A stretch of 64,000 nucleotides of DNA from CALLPQ01 sp964421675 (GCA_964421675.1 CAYQXV010000005.1:1-64000), one strand, 5' to 3'. Shown: positions 49,532-58,748, numbered from the stretch's first letter. The notes: generated from the letters alone by a model not told the origin. A program made the numbers and translations.

Positions 49532-50173
49532 ATGAAAAATTTGAAAACCATCATGGCAGCAGGAACTTGCTTAGTATTGTTACCAGTGAGCGCATTTGCA
49601 GAAACACGAGACTATGATGTTGGTGATTTTTCACGCATCAAAGTAGCGCAAGGCATTGAAGCAAATGTCCGTATCGGTGAGAGCATTTCCGTGTCCGCAC
49701 AAGGCCCAGACGGGAAAATGGATAAGCTAGATATCTCCGTGCAGGGCGACGAGCTTGTTATCCGCCGTAAGCGCAATCGAAGTTGGGGTTGGAATAGTGA
49801 TAGCTCTAACTTTGAAGTTACTATTACCGCGATTAGTCTTTCCAGCATTGATGTTTCGTCGGGTGCTGACGTTTCTGTTACGGGATTGAACGAACAATCG
49901 GTCTCGCTAGATGCCTCAAGCGGTGCGTCGATGGATGTGGCAGGAGTTTGCGAAAGCCTCTCAGCGGACGCGTCCAGTGGATCGCGCATTTCAGCAGACA
50001 ATTTGCAATGCAAACAGGTTTCCGCCGATGTATCCAGCGGCGCTGCCATTGATGTGTATGCCAGTGATCGGTTTACCGGTGACGCATCGAGCGGCGGTGA
50101 TATTGATGTCTTCGGAAATCCTGAACAGGTATCGACTGATGAGTCTTCAGGCGGCGATATAGATTTGCGATAG
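49532..50173 (+). CDS. secreted GIN-domain (DUF2807) protein with SSG repeats
   Basis: A 213-residue protein with a signal peptide (MKNLKTIMAAGTCLVLLPVSAFAE) and the DUF2807 pattern: DFSRIKVAQGIEANVRIGES, then a beta-solenoid-like run of short strands ended by SSG turns, at least five of them (DVSSGADVSV, DASSGASMDV, DASSGSRISA, DVSSGAAIDV, DASSGGDIDV, DESSGGDIDL). Such proteins are thought to sit at the cell surface or in the periplasm; the function is not known. GGAGGG lies before the start, the best ribosome site in this part. It has no adjacent partner and is bounded by a weak terminator. Confidence 0.85.
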   Translation: MKNLKTIMAAGTCLVLLPVSAFAETRDYDVGDFSRIKVAQGIEANVRIGESISVSAQGPDGKMDKLDISVQGDELVIRRKRNRSWGWNSDSSNFEVTITAISLSSIDVSSGADVSVTGLNEQSVSLDASSGASMDVAGVCESLSADASSGSRISADNLQCKQVSADVSSGAAIDVYASDRFTGDASSGGDIDVFGNPEQVSTDESSGGDIDLR

Positions 50174-50191
50174 GGTCATCCTATCTTTCTT
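50169..50191 (+). terminator. weak terminator after the GIN-domain gene
   Basis: GATAGG and CCTATC pair around GTCAT, followed by TTTCTT. The stem takes in the stop codon itself (50171-50173). Six base pairs, so moderate strength only. Confidence 0.4.
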
Positions 50192-50207
50192 GTGAGGGGC
50201 ACCTTAC

Positions 50208-50732
50208 TTATGCAGGGCGGGGCAGTTCCCAAATGTCGAGTTTGATTCCAGCATAGTCATGGATCTGCCCGCTCATCTGTTCACCAATCTTTCGCGCAAC
50301 AGCCTGACTGTTCTTATTGTCGGGATCAATCAGGCTGATAATACGCGGTAGGTTTCGATAGCGCTCAAATACCCAATCAATAGTGGCAAGGGTGGCTTCT
50401 GGCGCATAGCCTTTTCCTTGTGCGGCCTCACAAATTGCCCAACCAACCTCAAGGGCCGGCCAGCCTCCTGGCTCCCACGGGCCTACACGTCCTACCCAGT
50501 TTCCGGTATCGCGTTCGAAAACGGAAAAGAACCCAAACCCTCTAATCTGCCAATGTCCGATAAAACTGGCGCATGCGCGCCATGCCTCTCCATAGGATTG
50601 GGCTTTTTTGTTGGTGGTTAAAAAATCGATGGCGGCGCCTTCGCCCATCATGGCAATATGCGGCTCAATATCATCGGCAGAAAATGGGCGAAGATACAAT
50701 CGATCAGTATAAAGCTTTATATTAGGTGTCAT
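50208..50732 (-). CDS. GNAT N-acetyltransferase (RimJ/RimL-like)
   Basis: A 174-residue acetyltransferase. It begins with the family's TDRLYLRPFSADDIEPHIAMM and has the acetyl-CoA loop region EVGWAICEAAQGKGYAPEATLATIDWVFER, with Q-G-K-G-Y-A for the Q/RxxGxG/A motif, and then IISLIDPDNKNSQAVARKIG. The branch acts on ribosomal proteins, amino sugars or small molecules; the target is unknown here. It follows the glycosyltransferase by eight bases on the same strand, so the two are probably cotranscribed and might share a sugar-modification pathway. Confidence 0.85.
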   Translation of the reverse strand: MTPNIKLYTDRLYLRPFSADDIEPHIAMMGEGAAIDFLTTNKKAQSYGEAWRACASFIGHWQIRGFGFFSVFERDTGNWVGRVGPWEPGGWPALEVGWAICEAAQGKGYAPEATLATIDWVFERYRNLPRIISLIDPDNKNSQAVARKIGEQMSGQIHDYAGIKLDIWELPRPA

Positions 50733-50739
50733 GTTCTGT

Positions 50740-51972
50740 TCATCCGTTTTGATGAGCGGCGCGGAGTTGATTGGCGATGGTCTCTACCCGTGCGGCATTG
50801 CCGGCCCATGTATAGTCTGCCTGCTCCAAAGCGACCCGTGCGGCGGCGCCCAATCGTTGGCGCAATTGCGGGTCCTCGACAAGGTTATTGAGGAATTTTT
50901 CTAATCCCGCTTTGTCACCGGGATCAAACAGTAAGCCAGATTTTCCATGCTCCAGCGTTTCGCGAATGTTTGGTTGATCCGGGGCAATAATGGCTTTGCC
51001 CATGGCCATATATTCAAACAATTTTAGCGGGGACGCATAGGCAACCACAGCCGGTTGTAAAGCGACATCAAAAAGCGCCACATGATCGGGAATGTCTTCG
51101 CGCTGAACAACACCGGTTACCGTGAACCTGTCGGCAAGACCAAGACGTTCTGCAAGCGATTGGAGATCGGCACGCGCTGGCCCGTCGCCCACGAGCAAAA
51201 GATGGAGCTTTTTATTCTCGTGGCTCGCCATAAATTTCAGGATGCGATCGACGCCGTGCCAGTCACGCACAAAGCCGGTAAATCCGAGGACAATTTTACC
51301 AGCTAGCTGATACTGTTCGTTGAGCGTTCCCGGTGCGCGTGGTTGTAGAAAACTATCTTCGACACCGTTTTGAATAACCGTAATGCGATTTTCGTCGACG
51401 CCCGCCTCTACCAATTTATCGGCGAGAACGCGTGTTACCGGCAAAATTGCGTCTGCGCCCTTCCACAGCGCTGTCTCGCTTCGCTTTGCCATGCCGCCAA
51501 GGGCAAGCCCGCCATGGCGTGCCCGCTCTTCGCGCAAGGGAGAATTGACCTCAAGAATATAGGGAAGGTTCAATTGCTTGCGAACATGAGCGCCCGCATG
51601 AAAGAACAAATTATATCGCTCATAGATAATATCGGGGGAAAACTGGCGCGCAGCCGCAGACAGCCTACGCGCGGCGGGCAGCGTATAGCCAAGTTCTGCA
51701 ACTTCATAAAGCGCGCGCGGCATCAGTGATGTCAAACCAGCTTTTATGCGATTACCGGCTGCGTCATTTTTTGCCGCACTGTTTTGGCTTGAAGCTTTGG
51801 TTTGTGGCGCGGGTGTGCCCGCATCAAGGGAGCGTGTCGCCTGTGCCTGTTCACCTTCTGGGCCGACAATGCGCAGATCGTGCCCGCGATTAATCAGGGC
51901 ATCCGTCAGTGCACGGATATGGACATATTGTCCATCGGCAGATTTGGTGCGGTGAGAGTATAATATCTTCAT
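50740..51972 (-). CDS. family 4 glycosyltransferase
   Basis: A 410-residue GT-B glycosyltransferase in the cytoplasm. N-terminal Rossmann half: MKILYSHRTKSADGQYVHIRAL; C-terminal donor half with KIVLGFTGFVRDWHGVDRIL, LLLVGDGPARADLQSLAERLGL, VVAYASPLKLFEYMAMGKAIIAPDQPNI, where the EYMAMGK region carries the family's glutamate. Residues about 46-72 form an extra A/Q/S/K-rich loop (QTKASSQNSAAKNDA). ATG 51972 is used; GTG 51975 precedes it directly. Donor and acceptor are unknown; a surface polysaccharide or glycolipid is likely. Confidence 0.87.
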   Translation of the reverse strand: MKILYSHRTKSADGQYVHIRALTDALINRGHDLRIVGPEGEQAQATRSLDAGTPAPQTKASSQNSAAKNDAAGNRIKAGLTSLMPRALYEVAELGYTLPAARRLSAAARQFSPDIIYERYNLFFHAGAHVRKQLNLPYILEVNSPLREERARHGGLALGGMAKRSETALWKGADAILPVTRVLADKLVEAGVDENRITVIQNGVEDSFLQPRAPGTLNEQYQLAGKIVLGFTGFVRDWHGVDRILKFMASHENKKLHLLLVGDGPARADLQSLAERLGLADRFTVTGVVQREDIPDHVALFDVALQPAVVAYASPLKLFEYMAMGKAIIAPDQPNIRETLEHGKSGLLFDPGDKAGLEKFLNNLVEDPQLRQRLGAAARVALEQADYTWAGNAARVETIANQLRAAHQNG

Positions 51973-52187
51973 CACAAGGGTTCACAAATTTGTTGTCTAT
52001 GACGTCTTAACGCGAAACGTCGCTTCATAAATCCCGTTACACGATTATTTGCAGGGAAAATCAATCGATGCGCGAAGGTCCGCGGGTTGTTACAACTTTT
52101 AACGACCTTGCCATCCAGCATGAAGATACGCCACACTTATTAACAAGATTATAGGCGCATGGGCATTGGGAGTCCTGAGAGCCTCAG

Positions 52188-52667
52188 ATGATGGTGGTGA
52201 TGAAAATGGGTATTGGAAATGGTGTACGCGGTATGCTTGCGGCCAGTCTGGCAGTGGGCGCGTGTTTGGTGCCGGCGAGCGCAATTGCGGCGGATGGCAA
52301 ATTGCCGGTCCTGAATGGCTTTAAATCAGCCAAAGAAAATGGTGTGACAGTTTGGAGAGCACGCGCTGTGCCAAAGCCAGTTGTTATTCCCGCTCTTGAG
52401 GGCGCGCCCCAAAAGGTCGTGACCAAGACGATTGTTGAGCGTGTGGTGGTTAAAGAGCCGCGTTTTACGCCCGCTAAAGTGCGCGTTGTCGGTCACTATT
52501 CTGGCTATGGAAAGCGGATCCCATTTGTGCAGGGATTTTATTCCGGCTACCCGCGTAGCAAAAATAGCCGGAGTTATGTGCAAGGCTTTTATAGTGGGTA
52601 CAAGCGCAATCAAAGACGCCGTTTTCCAACCGAGCGGCCGGATGGCTACCGTCGTTTCCGACGATAG
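52188..52667 (+). CDS. secreted basic protein with YSGY repeats, function unknown
   Basis: A 159-residue protein with a signal peptide (from MGIGNGVRGMLAASLAVG to ASA-IAA). Starts at 52188, 52191, 52200 and 52206 are all in frame; the later ones give a shorter, more normal signal. The mature part is lysine/arginine rich and holds three related units: VGHYSGYGKRIPF, VQGFYSGYPRSKNSR and VQGFYSGYKRNQRRR, each about 20-25 residues and tyrosine-glycine rich. A V-x-K-T-I-V-E-R-V-V-V-K-E-P stretch precedes them. I do not recognise the family; it could be a surface or peptidoglycan-binding protein. It lies alone and converges with mdh. Confidence 0.6.
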   Translation: MMVVMKMGIGNGVRGMLAASLAVGACLVPASAIAADGKLPVLNGFKSAKENGVTVWRARAVPKPVVIPALEGAPQKVVTKTIVERVVVKEPRFTPAKVRVVGHYSGYGKRIPFVQGFYSGYPRSKNSRSYVQGFYSGYKRNQRRRFPTERPDGYRRFRR

Positions 52668-52678
52668 CCAGGACTGCG

Positions 52679-53641
52679 TTAGCCAAGCGCTGGCTCAAGC
52701 TTGATGCATGCTTCAACGAGATCTTCGACCGCATCAACAGAGTGGTCGAACATTTTCTTTTCTTCGCTGGAAAATTTAACCTCGACAATGCGCTCGCAGC
52801 CTTCCGAGCCAAGAACAATCGGCACGCCTACATAGCGATCTTTGACGCCATATTCGCCTTTAAGATAGGCTGCACAAGGAACGACAATCTTTTTGTCTTT
52901 CAGATAGCTCTCAGCCATTTGGATCGCCGATGCCGCTGGGGCGTAATAAGCCGATCCGGTTTTCAGCAGAGCAACAATTTCGCCGCCGCCTTTGCGGGTG
53001 CGATCAACAATTGCATCAATACGCTCTTGTGTTGTCCATCCCATCTCAATGAGATCAGGAAGCGGAATACCGGCAACGGTAGAATAGCGAGTGAGCGGAA
53101 CCATTGTGTCCCCATGTCCGCCGAGCACGAATGCTGTTACGCTTTCCACCGATACATTAAATTCATCGGCAAGGAAGTGGCGAAATCTTGCACTGTCCAA
53201 AATACCGGCCATGCCGAGGACGCGGTTGTGCGGAAGTCCTGAGAATTTTTGCAGGGCCCAAACCATCGCGTCGAGCGGATTGGTAATGCAGATCACGAGC
53301 GCGTTGGGAGCGTGTTTTGCAATGCCTTCGCCAACCGCCTTCATCACTTTGAGATTGATGCTTACCAGATCATCGCGGCTCATGCCGGGCTTACGGGCAA
53401 CACCAGCGGTAACGATGCAAACGTCAGCGCCTGCAATATCGGCATAGTCTTGTGTGCCTTTCAGGCGGCTGTCATAGCCATCGACGGGGGCGCTTTCAGC
53501 AATATCGAGAGATTTTCCCTCTGGAAGCCCCTCTGCAATATCAAACAGGACCACGTCTCCGAGTTCTTTTTGGGCAGCAATATGGGCGAGCGTGCCGCCA
53601 ATCATACCGGCGCCAATCAGGGCGATTTTTTTACGGGCCAT
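52679..53641 (-). CDS. mdh: malate dehydrogenase, LDH-like type
   Basis: A 320-residue NAD-dependent enzyme of the TCA cycle. Landmarks: IALIGAGMIGGTLAHIAAQKEL for NAD (GxGxxG), TAGVARKPGMSRDDL (substrate arginine loop), CITNPLDAMVWALQKFSG, and FVLGGHGDTMVPL with the catalytic histidine. This is the 320-residue tetramer type of alphaproteobacteria, not the E. coli dimer type. No suc genes follow, as is usual in relatives, so the operon context is different here. Confidence 0.96.
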   Translation of the reverse strand: MARKKIALIGAGMIGGTLAHIAAQKELGDVVLFDIAEGLPEGKSLDIAESAPVDGYDSRLKGTQDYADIAGADVCIVTAGVARKPGMSRDDLVSINLKVMKAVGEGIAKHAPNALVICITNPLDAMVWALQKFSGLPHNRVLGMAGILDSARFRHFLADEFNVSVESVTAFVLGGHGDTMVPLTRYSTVAGIPLPDLIEMGWTTQERIDAIVDRTRKGGGEIVALLKTGSAYYAPAASAIQMAESYLKDKKIVVPCAAYLKGEYGVKDRYVGVPIVLGSEGCERIVEVKFSSEEKKMFDHSVDAVEDLVEACIKLEPALG

Positions 53642-53772
53642 AAGGGAACTCCTTCAAGTTGGTTGAAATCAGATTGCGCCCCGTTTAGCGCACATAGAGC
53701 TTACTAGGAAGGTGCTGTCGGCCTTGTTCGCGGATTTATTATCGTATGCTAGCAATTGGGCGAGGCGGTATT

Positions 53773-53802
53773 AAAAAACGACCGGCGTTCCAGCCGGTCG
53801 TT
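53773..53802 (-). terminator. terminator for the TraB/GumN gene
   Basis: On the minus strand AACGACCGGC and GCCGGTCGTT pair around TGGAAC and are followed by TTTTTT. It lies about 40 bases after the stop of the 53840-54865 gene, which reads in that direction. Confidence 0.85.
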
Positions 53803-53839
53803 GATTAAAAGGGGGCATGAAAAGCGGTATTTTCAGGCC

Positions 53840-54865
53840 TTATTGGATACGGCGGACCGTATAGCCTTTGTCTTCAAGCATATCGACAAGGCTGTCTTCG
53901 CCAATCAAATGACCGACCCCAACCGCGATAAAGTGATTGCCTTCACCAGCCATCATCTGTTCAACCTGCGCGAACCAGTTGGCATTGCGCTCAGCAAAGA
54001 TGACCTGAAAGGCATATTCAGACGATGAGCGCACGCTTGTGACAACTTCGTCTTCAAGGGTTTGAACATCCCCGTTAATCCAGGCGCTGAACCAGCGGTC
54101 TGACAGTTCGCGGATATTTTCAATTTGCTCAAGACCCTCGTCAAAACCGGTGAAATCGCCCGTATCATCAAGGCTGGCAATGCGTCTGAGTTGATCAACG
54201 CCGTCTTCCAGATACCCAATTTCGTCGCCCTGTGTCTTGGCAATCTCCAGCAAAGCGAGGTCCGCGCCGGATTGCGGGTTTAGCCCGGCTTGCTGATAGC
54301 CGACGACGGTGAGTTGCAAGGAGACAAACCAGGGCCGGAGCGGCTCTAGCTGGGCCATGGGAATGCCAAGCGAGGTGGCGGTTTGAGCAAGCCTTGCTGC
54401 CCGTTCCGGGCCTAACAATGAGGAGAGGGTGACGCCCGGCGGATTGGGTGCCAGCTCCTGAACGGCGGCTTGTAACGCTTGGGTGGCTTGCGGGCTCGTA
54501 GCATCCGCCTCCAACCAGGTTGTGGGGCTTGCTGCCATGGTTTGCACAAGCACGTCTGAGCTCCACTCGGCGTCGTCGGGCAGGAGATGAAAGGTGCCAA
54601 ACAAGGTGATGTTGGAGTCCTCATCAACCACTTCCCACATGGCCGGGCGGTCGCCCGCAATAGTGTCGGTGGCTGCTGCGGTTTCAACTGTGTCTGCAGC
54701 GTCGTTGGTTGCTGATCTGTTGAATACCTGTGCGACGTCGCTAGCGGTTGAGCATGCCCCAAGAATAAGGGCGCCTAGCGCAAAAGCTGCCAAAGGCAAT
54801 TTCTTTACACCTGCACGTTTTTTGTGAGGGTACTCCAAGGTTTTAACTTGATAAAAACGTATCAT
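53840..54865 (-). CDS. TraB/GumN family lipoprotein
   Basis: A 341-residue protein of the TraB/GumN (EreA/ChaN-like) superfamily. Landmarks are MWEVVDEDSNITLFGTFHLLPDDAEW (GTFHLL, residues about 80-87) and the C-terminal HFIAVGVGHLIGEDSLVDMLEDKGY (G-x-G-H and the SL end). The domain's histidine and glutamate residues may bind metal. The N-terminus has a lipobox-like LILGAC after a 22-residue basic extension; a GTG at 54808 would remove that extension, but ATG 54865 has the better ribosome site (GGGAAG). A role in hydrolysing peptides or pheromones is known only for distant members. Alone in its strand, with a good terminator. Confidence 0.85.
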   Translation of the reverse strand: MIRFYQVKTLEYPHKKRAGVKKLPLAAFALGALILGACSTASDVAQVFNRSATNDAADTVETAAATDTIAGDRPAMWEVVDEDSNITLFGTFHLLPDDAEWSSDVLVQTMAASPTTWLEADATSPQATQALQAAVQELAPNPPGVTLSSLLGPERAARLAQTATSLGIPMAQLEPLRPWFVSLQLTVVGYQQAGLNPQSGADLALLEIAKTQGDEIGYLEDGVDQLRRIASLDDTGDFTGFDEGLEQIENIRELSDRWFSAWINGDVQTLEDEVVTSVRSSSEYAFQVIFAERNANWFAQVEQMMAGEGNHFIAVGVGHLIGEDSLVDMLEDKGYTVRRIQ

Positions 54866-54965
54866 ATTGAACTTCCCTTTTTTAAGGCCGCGAGCGCGCT
54901 TGGAACTCTTTCAATTCCATGCCCGCACGCAGCGTTTACGCTCGTCAATTTTGCCGGTTTTTGGA

Positions 54966-56528
54966 TTACCGGTTTTTGGCAAAATACTCCCGAGTCATTT
55001 TTGCCACGAGCGGTGATAAAATCAGTAGTGCAATTAGGTTTGGTGCTGCCATCAATCCCGTTAGCGTATCGGCGAGTAGCCAGGCCAAGCTAACCACATC
55101 ACTGATTGCACCGGTTTCTTCTGCCATCAAAACAAGAGCGCCAAGGAACACAACGATAATCCAGCTAATGCGGAATGGAAAAATTGATTTCTCACCAAAA
55201 ATAAATGCGCAGCTGCGTTCGCCATAATAACTCCAGCCAAGGATGGTCGTGAACCCGAACACGACGAGGCTGATGGCAACAATATGCGTGCCGAGCGGCT
55301 TGCCAAAAACGTCCCAGCTCAATGTTTCGCCAAACGCCTGAATGGTAAGGGGTGCACTGGTCTCACAACCCGCTGGTAGACTGACCAGAGATTCGCGTAC
55401 GAACGGTTCGCATTCCGGGGCAATAATCCCGGCGGTCAAAATAACAAGCGCGGTGATCGAGCAGACAATGATTGTGTCGATGAAGGTCCCCAGCATCGCA
55501 ACGATGCCCTGATTTACAGGGTCATCATTTTTTGCTGCTGCGTGGGCAATCGGCGCTGAGCCCTGTCCGGCCTCGTTAGAAAAGATGCCGCGTGCGACAC
55601 CCTTTTGCATTGATAAGAGAAGAAGCCCCCCGACAATGCCGCCTTTCGCAGCGTCATATCCGAAGGCATTGGTAAAGATGCTTCCAAAGGCTGCCGGGAC
55701 GGCATCTATATTCATCAGCACAACAATAATGCCCGCAGCGAGGTAAGACAGCGCCATGGCAGGAACAAGTTTCGAGGCCACTGTCGCAATACGTTTAATG
55801 CCGCCCAAGATCACGGCAGCCGCGCCAAGAGCCAATATGATGCCGCTAACATATGGCGCGATACCATAATTGCTGTTCATGGCATCTGCGATCGCATTTG
55901 CCTGAATTGAGGCGCCCGTGCCCCAGGATGCCAAGACAGCGAAGACCGCAAAGGTCATGGCCAACCACATCCATTTTTTGCCCATGCCATTTTTGATATA
56001 ATACATCGGGCCGCCAACATGGCGGCCATCTTTATCGGTTTCGCGGAAGTTTACCGCGAGAACGCCCTCAGCATATTTTGACGCGGTGCCGACAAAGGCC
56101 GTCACCCACATCCAGAACACAGCACCGGGCCCGCCAATTGCGATTGCCGCTGCAACACCGGCAATATTACCCGTGCCAATTGTCGATGACAGGGCGGTCA
56201 TCAAGGCGCCAAATGGCGAGACATCACCGGCCCCTTTTGACGCGTCGCGCTTTTTAAACAACTGGCCGAATGCGTATGGGATGCGCAGCAATGGCATACC
56301 GCCAAGGCGGATCATCAAGAACAGGCCGGTTCCCAATAGGAGTAAGAGGATGGGGGTAAATTTCAGGAGAAATTCAAAGGGGCCTGAAACCCAGACGTGG
56401 CTATCTGCGCCCCAAACGAGGCCGTTTAAAAATTCCAGAAGGGTTTGGATAAACGGTTGGGCTTCGGGTTCGACGCCTTCCGTTGGGATGTCTTGTACGA
56501 ATAATGCCAGACTTGCAGATTCTTCCAC
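54966..56528 (-). CDS. alanine/glycine:cation symporter (AGCS family)
   Basis: A 520-residue inner-membrane sodium/amino-acid symporter with about ten or eleven helices. FGALMTALSSTIGTGNIAGVAAAIAIGGPGAVFWMWVTAFVG is the family signature, followed by RHVGGPMYYIKNG and FSNEAGQGSAPIAHAAAK. It takes up alanine or glycine. Start GTG 56528 has AAGGGG eight bases upstream. It is not linked in function to the mla genes next to it. Confidence 0.93.
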   Translation of the reverse strand: MEESASLALFVQDIPTEGVEPEAQPFIQTLLEFLNGLVWGADSHVWVSGPFEFLLKFTPILLLLLGTGLFLMIRLGGMPLLRIPYAFGQLFKKRDASKGAGDVSPFGALMTALSSTIGTGNIAGVAAAIAIGGPGAVFWMWVTAFVGTASKYAEGVLAVNFRETDKDGRHVGGPMYYIKNGMGKKWMWLAMTFAVFAVLASWGTGASIQANAIADAMNSNYGIAPYVSGIILALGAAAVILGGIKRIATVASKLVPAMALSYLAAGIIVVLMNIDAVPAAFGSIFTNAFGYDAAKGGIVGGLLLLSMQKGVARGIFSNEAGQGSAPIAHAAAKNDDPVNQGIVAMLGTFIDTIIVCSITALVILTAGIIAPECEPFVRESLVSLPAGCETSAPLTIQAFGETLSWDVFGKPLGTHIVAISLVVFGFTTILGWSYYGERSCAFIFGEKSIFPFRISWIIVVFLGALVLMAEETGAISDVVSLAWLLADTLTGLMAAPNLIALLILSPLVAKMTREYFAKNR

Positions 56529-56693
56529 GGATAAAGCCCCTTGTCGTTGCTCAGTCTATGAGCTGAGATATCGAGCGCACAGAATAGGGGCGTGCGTGCG
56601 GAAAAGTCCAGTTGAAAACCAAGCGGGAGATGCAATAGCTGCTGAAAACCGGCGTGACGAAGATGTCGTCACACCATTGCGGATCTGTTGGGG

Positions 56694-57341
56694 TTAGCCG
56701 TCGAGGCGCGCTTTTAGCTGATTGATCAGCACATCAATGCCTCTGGTGCCGCCACCATTATTTGCAATGATCGACGTGAACTGACTTCGTTGCTCGATCG
56801 CCAGCCAGATATTATCGGCACCCGCGTCAACAATTTTGAAGCCTTTGCTGCCGCGTAACAAGCGCCATTGAATGATAGTGCCTGAAATGCCGCTGCCCGG
56901 TTTTGCATTGATGATGCGGGAGTTAACGATAAAATCGCGTTCATTGCGCTGAATTGATCCTGTTACGGAAAGTTGATTGCCAGAAAATTCACTGAGAATT
57001 TGTTGGTAAATCGCCGTGGCATATCGTGTGAATAGCGGATAAAATTCTTTTGCCTGCTCGTCGCTAATCTGGCGGGCATATTGGCCAAGTGTAAACCGGC
57101 CGGTGCGCCGCAGGTCACCAAATTCATCAACAAGGGCTTGAATGCCGTTGAGGCGCTCTTGAAGCGTGCCCAATGCCATGATGGTGTTGGCATCATCTAG
57201 AACACCCGCCATGAATTGTTCTGCCTCTTGCGACCCGCCGCTTTGGGCGCTTGCATTGAACACAAGCCCAGTAGAAAGGCTGGCGCTGAGGCCAAGCGAA
57301 CTGCTGGCTATGAGGAATTTGCGTCGATTTGTACGCGACAT
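56694..57341 (-). CDS. mlaC: MlaC-type phospholipid-binding protein
   Basis: A 215-residue periplasmic shuttle carrying phospholipid between the outer-membrane MlaA complex and the inner-membrane MlaFEDB transporter. ATG 57341 has AGGG eight bases upstream (ATG 57347 is too near it). The signal peptide starts MSRTNRRKFLIASSS with a twin arginine. The mature part has the Ttg2 pattern: RFTLGQYARQISDEQAKEFYPLFTRYATAIY, VNSRIINAKPGSGISGTIIQWRLLRG, and KIVDAGADNIWLAIEQRSQFTSII. It follows mlaA on the minus strand after about 170 bases. The mlaFED genes are not in the window. Confidence 0.9.
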   Translation of the reverse strand: MSRTNRRKFLIASSSLGLSASLSTGLVFNASAQSGGSQEAEQFMAGVLDDANTIMALGTLQERLNGIQALVDEFGDLRRTGRFTLGQYARQISDEQAKEFYPLFTRYATAIYQQILSEFSGNQLSVTGSIQRNERDFIVNSRIINAKPGSGISGTIIQWRLLRGSKGFKIVDAGADNIWLAIEQRSQFTSIIANNGGGTRGIDVLINQLKARLDG

Positions 57342-57512
57342 ATTCATTTCCCTTTTGTCACATCTCACCTGGTGGGCCGCCTTTTGAGGGTTTGGTGAAT
57401 CCCCGTTAAGCGCGATAGTTGGTGACGATTGCTAATCCTATAATGGCCTGAAAAGATGACCGAACCAAGGCGGTTAAAACCGGGCTAATCCTTTTGTGAA
57501 GTCCATTACCCG

Positions 57513-58562
57513 TTATGGCGTCTCGACAGGCGTTGCGTTTTCATCAACTGGGGCATCAAGGGCTGGGACATCGGGGGCCGGCTCATCAATGACGGGTACG
57601 TCAGAGAGCGGCTCGTCCAAATCGTCGAATTCATCAAAGTCGTCGAACTCGTCAAAATCGCCAAAATCATCGCCAATATCTGGCAAATCATCGAGCGTAT
57701 TTTGCCCATTGAGAATTTCCCGGCGGCGCGCCTGTAAGTAAAAACTGCGGAAAGAAGAGTAGTAATCGAGAGAATTTTCTTCAATTTCCTGAAGCGGCTC
57801 AATTAGGGGTTCGCGTGCAGACACTAAGGTTGCACCGGCGCGCGACAGACGCGCTTTTTGCACAGCGCCTGTACTAAAATAATTTAGTGGGCTGAAGAGG
57901 GTGCGATCAACGGCGAGACCAAAGCTGTCCCTGACCGTGCTCGGGCCAAAGAACGGCAATACTACATAGGGCCCAGAAGGAATGCCCCAAACCGCAAGGG
58001 TTTGACCAAAATCTTCGGTGTGGCCGGGGATGCCGAGCCTTGTTGCTGGATCGCCAATGCCCCCTATTCCCAGGGTAGAATTGACCATGAACCGGCCGCC
58101 GGTTTGGGCCGCGCGGCCAAGTCTGCCTTGCAGGACGTCATTAATCAGGGTGGTTGGCGTTGCCAGATTGGACAGGAAATTCCGCATTCCCTGGCGCATA
58201 TGTTTGGTAGTGATCGCGCGATACCCCTTGGCAATAGGGACAAATACCGCCTTATCAACCCCGTTATTGAGCTTGAAGTTGAATCGGTTGAAGCCTTCCC
58301 AATTATCCGGGGCAACCGTGTTATGGCTGGGGGACGGGCGAGGATTATCAGAAACCTGCATGCCAAAGACCGAATTGGTCATCACCGCACTAACCGGCGT
58401 CATTGCGCCCGAAACTTCGCTGTCTGGGGTGTAGTCGTTTGAAATATTAGCTAGTTCCGCTTGCGAAACGGCCTCTATTGGCCATGCCAATGCGGCGCTC
58501 GTGAACGGGGCAGTCAGCCAAAACGCTGCGGCGACGAAAAGAGTATGATGGCAGTACTTCAC
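57513..58562 (-). CDS. mlaA: MlaA (VacJ) family protein with acidic tail and no lipobox
   Basis: A 349-residue outer-membrane lipid-asymmetry protein. The core is unmistakable: NWEGFNRFNFKLNNGVDKAVFVPIAKGYRA, MRNFLSNLATPTTLINDVLQG, GRFMVNSTLGIGGIGDPATRLGI, and LPFFGPSTVRDSFG. Two traits are odd. The signal peptide ends TSAALA-W with no cysteine, so it cannot be lipidated there, unlike the E. coli lipoprotein. And the last 60 residues are a low-complexity acidic tail, first D/F/E-rich (about 300-320), then D/P/V-rich. GTG start with GGGGA six bases upstream. It is followed by mlaC and is divergent from the methionine operon. Confidence 0.92.
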   Translation of the reverse strand: MKYCHHTLFVAAAFWLTAPFTSAALAWPIEAVSQAELANISNDYTPDSEVSGAMTPVSAVMTNSVFGMQVSDNPRPSPSHNTVAPDNWEGFNRFNFKLNNGVDKAVFVPIAKGYRAITTKHMRQGMRNFLSNLATPTTLINDVLQGRLGRAAQTGGRFMVNSTLGIGGIGDPATRLGIPGHTEDFGQTLAVWGIPSGPYVVLPFFGPSTVRDSFGLAVDRTLFSPLNYFSTGAVQKARLSRAGATLVSAREPLIEPLQEIEENSLDYYSSFRSFYLQARRREILNGQNTLDDLPDIGDDFGDFDEFDDFDEFDDLDEPLSDVPVIDEPAPDVPALDAPVDENATPVETP

Positions 58563-58748
58563 GGAAAATCCCCATATCTACCGATAACATATGCGGTCTT
58601 GTTAAGACTTATACTGCGCATTCTCACAGGAGATGTCGCGCATTTGTCTATGGTTACAATGTTAGCCAGCCAGTAGCTATAGGGATTTTGGGCAAAACGG
58701 TCACAATTTGCGATTCATCGTCTTTTGTGATTAACACCTTTTCAAAAC

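Noticed and set aside
54948..54985. Inverted repeat ATTTTGCC/GGCAAAAT across the symporter stop codon
   Set aside because: It contains two direct CCGGTTTTTGG copies and no T tract in the gene's direction, so it is not a convincing terminator.
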